The position numbers and the translations under genes are program-made. Source: an uncultured Verrucomicrobiota bacterium (GTDB lineage Bacteria; Verrucomicrobiota; Kiritimatiellia; RFP12; UBA1067). From it: DNA of 8,821 nucleotides. Below the pieces are notes generated by a model that was given only the letters and a program-made list of their open reading frames with translations, searched no databases and was not told the origin of the DNA. Shown here piece by piece: positions 1 to 6,862 of this stretch; position 1 is the stretch's first letter, and each line of letters starts with the position of its first letter. Location of the stretch: NCBI GenBank assembly GCA_937901395.1, contig CALCDB010000007.1, forward strand, positions 1 through 8,821, in the 5' to 3' direction.

Positions 1-948
1 CTTGTGCGAAGAGCTACCGTGCGCGGTGATCACCGCGCCCGGCACCCCGAGGAGCGGCGCACCGCCGCAGACGTCAGGGTCGAACTGCGTCTTCAGGGCC
101 TTGAACGCGCCCTTCAGCATCACCGCGCCCGCGATGCGGAGCGGATTGCGCACGCACTCGTCCTTGAGCCGGTGGACAATCGCCTTCGCGATCGACTCGG
201 TCGTCTTCAGGACCACGTTCCCGACGAAGCCGTCGCACACGGCAACGTCGATGTGGCCCTTGAAGAGGTCCTTGCCCTCGATGTTCCCGACGAAATTGAG
301 CTCGGACGACTTCTTGAGGAGCGGAAACGTCTCCTTCGTCATCTCGTTGCCCTTGCAGTCCTCCGTGCCGATCGAGACGAGACCGACGCTCGGCGTCGTC
401 CGCCCCAGGACGGCCCGCGAGTAGACGTTGCCCATCAGGGCGAACTGGACGAGCCATTCGGGACGGCAGTCCATGTTCGCGCCGACGTCAAGGACGAGGA
501 TCGGGCGCTTCGGGATGCGGGTCGGCAAGACCATCGCGATCGCCGGGCGATGCACGCCCGGAATGCGCCCGAGGTTGAAAATCGCGCTCGCGGCCACGGC
601 ACCGGAGTTGCCGGCCGACACGAACGCATCGGCACGGCCCTCCTTCACGAGCCGCATGGCGACGTTGATCGAACAGTCCTTCTTGTGACGAACGGCGTCG
701 ACCGGAGTCTCGCCCATCTCCGCCACATCGGGAGCGTGGATGATCTCGAGCGTTCCGCTCTCAATCGCGGTGCGCGACGCGTGCTTCAGGTCCTTCGGGA
801 GCTTGTCCAGCTCCGCCTGGATCGGGGCGAGCTGCCCCACCAGGAGAATCTTCACGTCCGGCACGCCGGCCGCGGCCTCTACGGCACCAACGACGATTTC
901 GCCGGGGGCATGGTCGCCCCCCATCGCGTCCAGTGCAATCCGAGTCAT
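1..948 (-). CDS. plsX: Phosphate acyltransferase PlsX, 3'-truncated by window edge
   Basis: PlsX converts acyl-ACP and phosphate to acyl-phosphate, the acyl donor that PlsY uses in the first step of phospholipid synthesis; it is a peripheral membrane enzyme. I translated this frame by hand: it is open for 316 codons from the ATG at 948 to base 1, with no stop in the window. It starts MTRIALDAMGGDHAP, the family's N-terminal signature. It also has SAGNSGA (residues 111-117), VLDVGANMDC (152-161), NIEGKDLF (222-229) and DVAVCDGFVGNVVLKT (234-249). Family members are usually about 330-350 residues, so only a short C-terminal tail is missing. It follows rpmF after 15 nt, the usual yceD-rpmF-plsX order. 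No Shine-Dalgarno precedes the ATG; instead there is a pyrimidine-rich CTCCTTCT. Its GC content is much higher than that of yceD and coaD (for example 44 of 60 bases at 541-600). Identity is nearly certain. Confidence 0.96.
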   Translation of the reverse strand, partial: MTRIALDAMGGDHAPGEIVVGAVEAAAGVPDVKILLVGQLAPIQAELDKLPKDLKHASRTAIESGTLEIIHAPDVAEMGETPVDAVRHKKDCSINVAMRLVKEGRADAFVSAGNSGAVAASAIFNLGRIPGVHRPAIAMVLPTRIPKRPILVLDVGANMDCRPEWLVQFALMGNVYSRAVLGRTTPSVGLVSIGTEDCKGNEMTKETFPLLKKSSELNFVGNIEGKDLFKGHIDVAVCDGFVGNVVLKTTESIAKAIVHRLKDECVRNPLRIAGAVMLKGAFKALKTQFDPDVCGGAPLLGVPGAVITAHGSSSHK

Positions 949-963
949 AAGAAGGAGTGTTGG

Positions 964-1146
964 TTACTTGCCGACGGCGAGGATCTTGCGACCCTTGTAC
1001 ATGCCGCACTTCGGGCACGCGCGGTGCGAACGAATCGCGGCACCGCAGTTGGGGCAAGTGGCGACCTGCGCGAGAATCGGCTTCTCGAGCTGGGCGACGC
1101 GCTGACGCTTGCGCATTTTGGACTTTCTGTTCTTAGGACTGGCCAT
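964..1146 (-). CDS. rpmF: 50S ribosomal protein L32 (bL32), zinc-ribbon type
   Basis: bL32 is a small protein of the large ribosomal subunit. This one has 60 residues, normal for the family. The basic N-terminus (MASPKNRKSKMRKRQR) would thread into rRNA. It is followed by a zinc ribbon with C31-x2-C34 and C44-x2-C47 (CPNC, CPKC) and the typical GMYKGR ending. All four cysteines are present, so this is the zinc-binding form rather than the cysteine-free form made under zinc limitation in some bacteria. The ATG is well supported by an AAGGAG ribosome binding site 9 nt upstream. Its 5' end overlaps the 3' end of yceD by 14 nt, which suggests translational coupling. Composition is GC-rich like plsX (41 of 60 bases at 1021-1080) and unlike yceD. 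A consensus promoter inside yceD could transcribe it separately. Confidence 0.96.
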   Translation of the reverse strand: MASPKNRKSKMRKRQRVAQLEKPILAQVATCPNCGAAIRSHRACPKCGMYKGRKILAVGK

Positions 1147-1588
1147 TTTTCTTCTCTCCTTCTACTTTAAGTTGATCCAACGCACCCCATCTGTCATCCT
1201 CAGGCATTTCCGTCTTCTGCTCGATTCCGGGGCACGCCTCGTCACATACCGGGTATGTCGGTAATGTGAGTATTATACACTCTCTTGCTTCGGCAGTCAA
1301 ATCGACCTCCTGCGATTTTTCGTCGACTTCGATCGAAGTGACAAAATCGTCGACCTTCACGGTGTCGTCGAAATCCTTTCCGCACCGTGAACATACCAAG
1401 CTGAAATCTTGCTCCAAGCGCCCCCTTACCAATAACTCCGATCCAAAGAGTTGCGCGTTCAACTGATATCTAACGCCCCCGAATGACTTGACGAAATCCT
1501 CATCAAGATCAACGCACTCAACCTCTCCCTCGAAATCTTCTCCGGCGGGATCCAACCTTTGAACGTCAACTGTCAACTTGGCATCCAT
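1133..1588 (-). CDS. yceD: YceD / DUF177 family protein, four-cysteine type
   Basis: A 151-residue member of the DUF177 (YceD) family, which sits next to rpmF across bacteria and has been linked in bacteria and plant plastids to 23S rRNA metabolism and large-subunit assembly; the biochemical activity is not firmly defined. Visible hallmarks are CSRCGKDF (C66, C69) and YPVCDEACPG (C115, C119), forming a probable metal-binding four-cysteine set, the ECIILTLP segment just before the second pair (family form roughly E-D-L-L-L-x-L-P), and the C-terminal DDRWGALDQL. The acidic central part is also typical. The chosen ATG lies 9 nt after the coaD stop and has no Shine-Dalgarno, so translation may be coupled to coaD. 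The 3' end overlaps rpmF by 14 nt. It is AT-richer than rpmF and plsX (25 of 60 GC at 1261-1320). It contains a consensus-like promoter on its own strand. Confidence 0.9.
   Translation of the reverse strand: MDAKLTVDVQRLDPAGEDFEGEVECVDLDEDFVKSFGGVRYQLNAQLFGSELLVRGRLEQDFSLVCSRCGKDFDDTVKVDDFVTSIEVDEKSQEVDLTAEARECIILTLPTYPVCDEACPGIEQKTEMPEDDRWGALDQLKVEGEKKNGQS
1156..1161 (-). promoter_or_regulatory. Shine-Dalgarno of rpmF
   Basis: The minus strand reads AAGGAG here, with a 9-nt purine-rich spacer before the rpmF ATG at 1146-1144. It lies inside the yceD coding region. It is one of only two strong Shine-Dalgarno sequences seen in the window, the other being before the efflux adaptor. The 8-mer AGAAGGAG around it is perfectly complementary to the CTCCTTCT just before the plsX start. 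Confidence 0.8.
1272..1300 (-). promoter_or_regulatory. Putative sigma70-type promoter inside yceD for rpmF-plsX
   Basis: On the minus strand a TTGACT (-35, bases 1300-1295) is separated by exactly 17 nt from TATAAT (-10, bases 1277-1272). That is 11 of 12 consensus positions at the preferred spacing. Transcription would start near 1265, about 120 nt before the rpmF ATG. It lies in the yceD reading frame (codons for D-L-T-A through C-I-I-L-T), so the match arose in coding sequence. A short dyad, GAGT...ACTC, brackets the -10 and could be an operator or chance. Activity is inferred. Confidence 0.6.
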
Positions 1589-1597
1589 ATACCCAAC

Positions 1598-2098
1598 TTA
1601 CGCCCGCCTCTTCATCTTCTTGAGCAAGCGCTTCTCCACTGCTGCCGTCACGAATGGCGCTGTATCCCCGCGATACGATGCGATCTCCCTAACCGTGGAA
1701 GCCGTCACATACGCCAGATTCTCGCTTGGCATCATGAATAAGGTCTCAATTTCCGGTGCCATCCGCCTGTTCGTAAGCGCCATCTGGAATTCATATTCGA
1801 AATCGCTATATACCCGAACCCCGCGAATCACCACCCTCGCTCTTTCTCGGCGACAGAACTCAACCAATAGGCAATCCAACAACTTTACCTCTACCTGCTT
1901 TAGCCCCGCCTTCTCTATATCCTCGCGAATCATCGCCACGCGGTCTTTCGCGTTAAACAACGCCCCCTGCTTCTTGCTCGTGGCCGCAACCGCTACGATT
2001 ACCTTATCGTATAATTTCGCGGAACGCACAATTAGGTCGAAATGACCCAATGTCATTGGATCAAACGTTCCCGGATACACTGCTATCTTTTCTGCCAT
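1598..2098 (-). CDS. coaD: Phosphopantetheine adenylyltransferase (CoaD)
   Basis: CoaD transfers AMP from ATP to 4'-phosphopantetheine, giving dephospho-CoA, the penultimate step of coenzyme A synthesis in the cytoplasm. The 166-residue length is typical. The nucleotidyltransferase signature is YPGTFDPMTLGH (8-19), where the family usually has T/S-x-G-H; H19 of the T/HxGH motif is kept. IRGVR (91-95) supplies the conserved phosphate-binding arginine, followed by SDFEYEFQMALTNRRMAPEI (98-117), essentially the family consensus, and FMMPSE (121-126). The usual SSSLVKE appears as TASTVRE (132-138). The C-terminus is lysine/arginine-rich. The ATG at 2098 gives the expected N-terminus but has no Shine-Dalgarno. 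A TATAAT lies so close that the transcript may be nearly leaderless. The gene heads the coaD-yceD-rpmF-plsX block. Confidence 0.96.
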   Translation of the reverse strand: MAEKIAVYPGTFDPMTLGHFDLIVRSAKLYDKVIVAVAATSKKQGALFNAKDRVAMIREDIEKAGLKQVEVKLLDCLLVEFCRRERARVVIRGVRVYSDFEYEFQMALTNRRMAPEIETLFMMPSENLAYVTASTVREIASYRGDTAPFVTAAVEKRLLKKMKRRA

Positions 2099-2106
2099 AT
2101 GTGCGT

Positions 2107-2135
2107 ATTATACCAAAATTCACCCCTGCTGTGCT
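2107..2135 (-). promoter_or_regulatory. Extended -10 promoter just upstream of coaD
   Basis: The minus strand reads TGGTATAAT, with TATAAT at 2112-2107 directly preceded by the TGn extended -10 element. A -35 at 17 nt would be AGCACA (2135-2130), matching TTGACA in only three positions, as is usual for extended -10 promoters. The expected start of transcription is about 2100, only 0-3 nt before the coaD ATG at 2098, which would give a leaderless or near-leaderless mRNA. The element occupies the 50-nt gap (2099-2148) between the efflux operon and coaD; I see no hairpin terminator in that gap. Confidence 0.6.
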
Positions 2136-2148
2136 ATATGGACAACCC

Positions 2149-3663
2149 TCATTTGTTGCCGGCTTCTGCCTCTTCCGGCAATGCAAGGCCTCCGCCTAAC
2201 GACTTGTAGAGCGAAATCAAATCCAATGCCACTTGTCCGCGAGAGATCACGAACTGCTCCTCCAATTGCAGACGCGAACGCTGCGCATCCAAGACGTTGT
2301 TGAAGTCCCGCAATCCATTCGTATACAAGTCTCTGGAAATGGCGACTGCGGATGTCGCCGCCTTTACCGCCTCCGACAGCGATTGATTGCGATGATACTC
2401 CTGGGTGTATGCGAAATATGCATCGCGAACCTGTCCGTATGCGGTTTCAAGCGCATGTTCGTATTCAAGCGCCGCCGCCTCTACCTTGGCTTCCGTCGCC
2501 CGCACGTTCGCGTAAATCGCCCCTCCCTGGAAAATCGGCCAACTTACCGACGGACCCAGCGTGGCGAAAAACGAATCCCTTGAAAATAAACGCGTGCGAT
2601 TCTTCGATTCCATCCCAACCGATCCGGTGATGAAGAGTTTCGGGAACCATGCCGACTTGGCCACGCCGATCGCTGCGGTCTGCGCTGCGAGATTGCGCTC
2701 GACTATCTTCACATCTGGTCTCGACCGCAATGTATCGAGCTTAAGCTCTGCTACCTTATGCGGAATCGGCATCTTGCATGGCGTCTTCAATGGCTTCAGC
2801 TTTTCACCCAACGCCCCGGGAACCACACCAGCGAGAATCGCGAGCGTGTTCTTTAGGCGTTCTTCCTCGGCCAACAACTGCGGTATGCGCGCACGAGTCT
2901 CTTCCACGATATATGCGCATTGATTTACCGCCAATTCATCGCCTATGCCGGATTTGAGCCTCGACTTGAGAATCTCGTACGTCTCGGACTGCAAACGAAG
3001 GTTGATGCGCGCTACTTCTATGCGCTCCTGCGTCGTGCGTAAGTTCACATATTCGGAACCAATTTGCGAAACAAGCGCTACCCATGCGTCCGAGACCGTC
3101 CAACGCGCCGCTTGGCACCTCGCTATCGCTGCCTCAGTAAGGCGACGATTCCCCCCGAATATATCGATCTCCCAATTACCATCAAGCGCGACATTCTGAA
3201 TATTGTAGTTGAAGCCGTTGGAGTCGCTCCCCTTGCTCGTATTGACGTTGTTCCACGACCGCATCCAACCGCCGCCAATGTCGAACTTCGGCAAGAAGGC
3301 CGCATACGAACCCAAAAGCTCGTATTCGCTGGCCGAAAGCTTGCTTTGCGCCATCTTGAAGCCGAGGTTGTTGGTAAGCCCGCTCTCTATCAACTCCGTC
3401 AACACTGGATCATCAAAGCGCTTCCACCATTCCTTGAGCTCGCTCTTGGAAACCGGTATGCGATCATCTTCCTTGCCCTTCGCTACCTCGTAGGTGCAAT
3501 TCTCATTCAGATTGGTGGTCGGCTTGCCCGCATCTGGCATCTTGTACTCTGGAAAATCAAACTTCGGCTCCTCGTAGTTCGGCCCTACCGAAGGTAGCAT
3601 CGCGCAACCTACGATCAACGCCAACGACCACGCCGCGATTAATCTAATTTCAAACCTTTTCAT
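2149..3663 (-). CDS. RND efflux outer-membrane channel lipoprotein (OprM/NodT, TolC-like)
   Basis: This is the outer-membrane factor of the tripartite pump: a trimeric beta-barrel and alpha-barrel duct that passes substrates out of the cell. It has 504 residues. The N-terminus is a lipoprotein signal peptide with lipobox I-V-G-C and predicted lipidation at C20; alanine at +2 fits transfer to the outer membrane. Next comes VGPNYEEP (26-33), the family's VGPxYxxP mark. WWKRFDDPVL (79-88) and the TELIESGLTNNL region open the first helical repeat, and the two-repeat OEP layout follows. The C-terminus has the common LGGG (489-492). The stretch between the VGP motif and W79 (about 34-78) is long, charged and holds an extra cysteine (C56). 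The ATG lies 1 nt after the pump's TAA (TAAGATG), so translation is probably coupled. It is the last gene of the efflux operon. The export substrate cannot be deduced. Confidence 0.94.
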   Translation of the reverse strand: MKRFEIRLIAAWSLALIVGCAMLPSVGPNYEEPKFDFPEYKMPDAGKPTTNLNENCTYEVAKGKEDDRIPVSKSELKEWWKRFDDPVLTELIESGLTNNLGFKMAQSKLSASEYELLGSYAAFLPKFDIGGGWMRSWNNVNTSKGSDSNGFNYNIQNVALDGNWEIDIFGGNRRLTEAAIARCQAARWTVSDAWVALVSQIGSEYVNLRTTQERIEVARINLRLQSETYEILKSRLKSGIGDELAVNQCAYIVEETRARIPQLLAEEERLKNTLAILAGVVPGALGEKLKPLKTPCKMPIPHKVAELKLDTLRSRPDVKIVERNLAAQTAAIGVAKSAWFPKLFITGSVGMESKNRTRLFSRDSFFATLGPSVSWPIFQGGAIYANVRATEAKVEAAALEYEHALETAYGQVRDAYFAYTQEYHRNQSLSEAVKAATSAVAISRDLYTNGLRDFNNVLDAQRSRLQLEEQFVISRGQVALDLISLYKSLGGGLALPEEAEAGNK

Positions 3664-3664
3664 C

Positions 3665-6600
3665 TTAATCTATCTTTCCTTCCTTTTTTGCAAATAGCGA
3701 TTTCACCCATTCACGCCATGTCTGGAATAAGGCGTAAAGACCAGGCACCAAGAGTATACCAAATACTACCGAGAATAGCATCCCGAAAAATTCCGTCGTT
3801 CCGATGTGATTTCTGCTCGCGGCTCCAGCTCCCGTGGCGATCATCATCGGGAGCGTACCGAGTAATGTCGTGAGCGCGGTCATCAATAGCGCCCTTAGAC
3901 GTTCTCCCGCCGCCACTCCCGCGGAATCGACGATGCTCAGCCCTTCCTTCTCGTGCTTGTCCTTCGCGAATTCAACGATTAAGATCGCGTTCTTCGAGGC
4001 GAGGCCTACCAGCAAAACCAACCCGAGCTGCGCGTATACCGATAGCGAGAATGGCGCGCCCGTCGTGAGTATGCCCCAATACCTCAACCCCAGCAATGCG
4101 CCCAATACCGCCACGAAAATCGAAAGCATTACCGGCAATGGAATCGTCCAAGATTCATATTGCGCCACCAAGAAGAGATAACCGAAGATTACCGCGAGCA
4201 AGATGAGCGGAGCCGCAGTGCCCTCGTTGCGCGCTTCCTGATACGAGATGCCCGTCCAAGCGATATCGAATCCCTTCGGCAATTCCGTGCGACAAAGCTC
4301 CTTGATCTCCTGCATTACCGTGCCGGTCGCGACGCCGGGCTTTGGAATCACCGTCACCATCGCCCCCGTGTACTTGTCTCGCGTAGCTACGGTTCTCGGT
4401 CCCAATTCACGATTAATGGTACCGAGCGAACCGATCGGAACCATATTGCCGTTTTCGCTGCGCACGTAAAGCCGCGCCACATCCTCCGGCGAGGATCTTC
4501 CGCCTACGTCGGATTGCACCGTTACCCGATTCACCTGCGTCCCGAGGTTGATGTCATTCACATAACGCGAGCCCAGATAGTTCTGCAATGTGGAATATAC
4601 CGTCGCCACTGGAACCTTGAGCATCTCCGCTTTCACGCGATCGAGGTTGAAATACAACTTCGGGGTCTTCGCGTTAAAGCCCGTCATCGCCATCATCACA
4701 TTGCTCTTGGCGCTTAGCTTCGGCATTAGGATGTTGAGCGCATTATCCAAAGTCTGCGGATCGGTATCGACCTTGTTGAGCAGATGGAAACAAATGCCAT
4801 TTGCGAGTCCAAGCCCGGGAATCGCTGGCGGCATGAACACATTCCACTTCGGTTCGGGAATTGTCTGCAGCATCGCCTGAATCTTATTCGTCATCCGCAA
4901 TGCATGCTGTTCTGGATTTGGCCGCTCCGACCAATCCTTCAAGTCCGCTACCAAGAAGCTTAAATTCTCGCCTCTTCCGCCCATTGGCGAGAAGCCAGTG
5001 ATGGAAATTACGCTATTTACCTCCGGAATCTGCCGCATCAGCTCTACCGCTCTTACCGCCACGTCGCAGGTGCGGTCGCGCGCGGTGCCTTCTGGCATTT
5101 CCAACTGCACGAACACCACGCGCTGATCTTCCTCTGGCAGGAAGCTCGTCTCCGCTCCCATGAAGAAATTGAGCGTAAGCAATATCGTCAGCAGCAACAA
5201 CAGGAATGTAAGGAACAGTCGCGAAGCCAATGCCTTCGCGCACTTCACGAAGAATCCCTTGAAGTGCTCGACGCACCAGTTGAACCACGCGAATGGTCCG
5301 CGCTTGAATGGACGCGACTCGCGCAACAACAACGAAGTGAGCGCCGGTGCGAGCGTAAGCGCGCATACGGTCGAGAAGCACACTGCCGCCGATAGCGTAA
5401 TCGAGAATTGCTGGTAGATGCGCCCCGTGATTCCGCTCATAAAGCCGACTGGCACGAAGATGCCGAGCAATACCAGCGTGGTGGCGATTACCGCCGAAGT
5501 CACGTCCGCCATCGCCTGAATCGTCGCCTCCTTCGAATTCAAGCCGCGCGTCTCTATGAGATATTGCACACGCTCGACCACTACGATGCAATCGTCAACT
5601 ACTACGCCAATCGAAAGCACCAAACCGAATAGCGTAAGCAGGTTGATCGTGTATCCCAATATCGCCATCAAAATGAAGGTCGAGCAAATCGACACTGGAA
5701 TCGTCAAGCATGGTATCAACGTGGCGCGCCAATCTTGCAAAAAGAGATAACATACGAATACTACCAATAAGAATGTAATGACGAGCGTCATTACGATTTC
5801 TTGGATGCATATTCTCACGTAATCGGTCGCGTCGTATGGTACGATCCCCTTGAAATCTTCGGGAAACGTCTTTTCCAAATCCTCCATTACCCTATAAATC
5901 TCATCCATCGTCGCAATCGCATTCGCGCCTGGCTTCTGTTGCAATGCTACCGAAACCGCATTCCGTCCATTATAGAGCGAGGCAAACATGTAATTATCTC
6001 TGCCAATCTCAATGCGAGCGACATCTTTGAGACGCACCACTCCGCCTTGATCATCACGCCGAACAACAATTTCATTGAACTCTTCCGGACTCATCAAGCG
6101 TCCCTTGGAAACAAGCGTATAAGTCTTGGCCGCATGTTCTGGCATCGGGCTCGCGCCGATCTTGCCGAGCGAGGCCTGCACGTTCTGACGCGTTACCGCA
6201 GCGATTACTTCTTCGGAGTTCATTCCCTGCGCTGCCATACGCTGTGGATCGAGCCACACGCGCATCGAAAGTCGCGGACCGTACACCGTAGCGTCGCCAA
6301 CCCCGGGAACACGCAACAACACGGGTTGAATGTTTCCATAGATGTAGTCGGAAATCTGCTGCGATGTCATCGTGCCCTTGGGTGAGTGGAACGAAATGAA
6401 GCCGAGCTGATCCTCGCTTTGCGCGCGAATACGCCCGCCCAGCTGCTTCGCCTCGCTTGGTAATTTCGCCTCGGCTTGCGCCACGCGATTCTGAACCTTG
6501 ACCATGTCCATATCGCGGTCGCTCTCCACCTCGAACGAAACCGTCAGCTGATAACTGCCGTCGTCGGAACACGAACCCGTCATGTAAAGCATGTCATCGA

Positions 6601-6856
6601 CGCCGTTTACCTCATCCTCGATCGGCATCGCAATCGTGCTCATTACTTCCTTGGCGTTCGCGCCCGGATAGTTGTAGCTTACCGAAATCGTAGGCGGAGT
6701 AAGGCGGGGATATTGCGAAATCGGCAAGTTGAATATCGCCATTACTCCGGCTATGGTGAGCACGATGGCGATTACCATCGCGAAGCGCGGTCTCTCCACG
6801 AAGGTGCGTGAAAACGGCTTTAATGCATCTATGGCCTTGCTTATTCCGAGTTTCAT
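3665..6856 (-). CDS. RND multidrug efflux permease, HAE-1 family (AcrB-like)
   Basis: This is the inner-membrane, proton-driven pump of the system, 1063 residues against 1049 for E. coli AcrB. It has the duplicated RND plan: a first membrane helix near 26-44 ending in NLPISQYP, a large periplasmic porter and docking region, a helix cluster at about 350-560, a second periplasmic region, and a final cluster at about 883-1045. The AcrB proton-relay residues are conserved: D421 and D422 in GVVVDDCIVVVE (AcrB D407/D408), K955 in GLASKNAILIVEFAKD (K940), and R986 and T993 in RLRALLMT (R971/T978). These make an active drug/proton antiporter likely. The N-terminus carries roughly 17 more residues before the first helix than AcrB. 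The ATG lies 6 nt after the adaptor stop with a modest GAGG upstream. HAE-1 pumps export hydrophobic or amphipathic compounds, but the specificity here is unknown. Confidence 0.97.
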   Translation of the reverse strand: MKLGISKAIDALKPFSRTFVERPRFAMVIAIVLTIAGVMAIFNLPISQYPRLTPPTISVSYNYPGANAKEVMSTIAMPIEDEVNGVDDMLYMTGSCSDDGSYQLTVSFEVESDRDMDMVKVQNRVAQAEAKLPSEAKQLGGRIRAQSEDQLGFISFHSPKGTMTSQQISDYIYGNIQPVLLRVPGVGDATVYGPRLSMRVWLDPQRMAAQGMNSEEVIAAVTRQNVQASLGKIGASPMPEHAAKTYTLVSKGRLMSPEEFNEIVVRRDDQGGVVRLKDVARIEIGRDNYMFASLYNGRNAVSVALQQKPGANAIATMDEIYRVMEDLEKTFPEDFKGIVPYDATDYVRICIQEIVMTLVITFLLVVFVCYLFLQDWRATLIPCLTIPVSICSTFILMAILGYTINLLTLFGLVLSIGVVVDDCIVVVERVQYLIETRGLNSKEATIQAMADVTSAVIATTLVLLGIFVPVGFMSGITGRIYQQFSITLSAAVCFSTVCALTLAPALTSLLLRESRPFKRGPFAWFNWCVEHFKGFFVKCAKALASRLFLTFLLLLLTILLTLNFFMGAETSFLPEEDQRVVFVQLEMPEGTARDRTCDVAVRAVELMRQIPEVNSVISITGFSPMGGRGENLSFLVADLKDWSERPNPEQHALRMTNKIQAMLQTIPEPKWNVFMPPAIPGLGLANGICFHLLNKVDTDPQTLDNALNILMPKLSAKSNVMMAMTGFNAKTPKLYFNLDRVKAEMLKVPVATVYSTLQNYLGSRYVNDINLGTQVNRVTVQSDVGGRSSPEDVARLYVRSENGNMVPIGSLGTINRELGPRTVATRDKYTGAMVTVIPKPGVATGTVMQEIKELCRTELPKGFDIAWTGISYQEARNEGTAAPLILLAVIFGYLFLVAQYESWTIPLPVMLSIFVAVLGALLGLRYWGILTTGAPFSLSVYAQLGLVLLVGLASKNAILIVEFAKDKHEKEGLSIVDSAGVAAGERLRALLMTALTTLLGTLPMMIATGAGAASRNHIGTTEFFGMLFSVVFGILLVPGLYALFQTWREWVKSLFAKKEGKID

Positions 6857-6862
6857 CTTCGC

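Noticed and set aside
4..1170. 388-codon plus-strand ORF opposite plsX and rpmF
   Set aside because: It is the antisense shadow of GC-rich plsX and rpmF. Its product is arginine/histidine-rich and low-complexity, while the minus strand encodes clear PlsX and L32 motifs.
2010..2015. TATAAT on the plus strand inside coaD
   Set aside because: The hexamer 17 nt upstream is CAACCG, a poor -35. There is no extended -10, and no plus-strand gene follows.
5969..5974. TATAAT on the minus strand inside the pump gene
   Set aside because: There is no -35 at an acceptable distance and no gene start nearby; probably chance in coding sequence.
5801..6385. Plus-strand ORF of 194 codons inside the pump gene, and similar ORFs throughout 2149-8074
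   Set aside because: They are antisense shadows of the strongly conserved RND genes and lack ribosome binding sites or family motifs.
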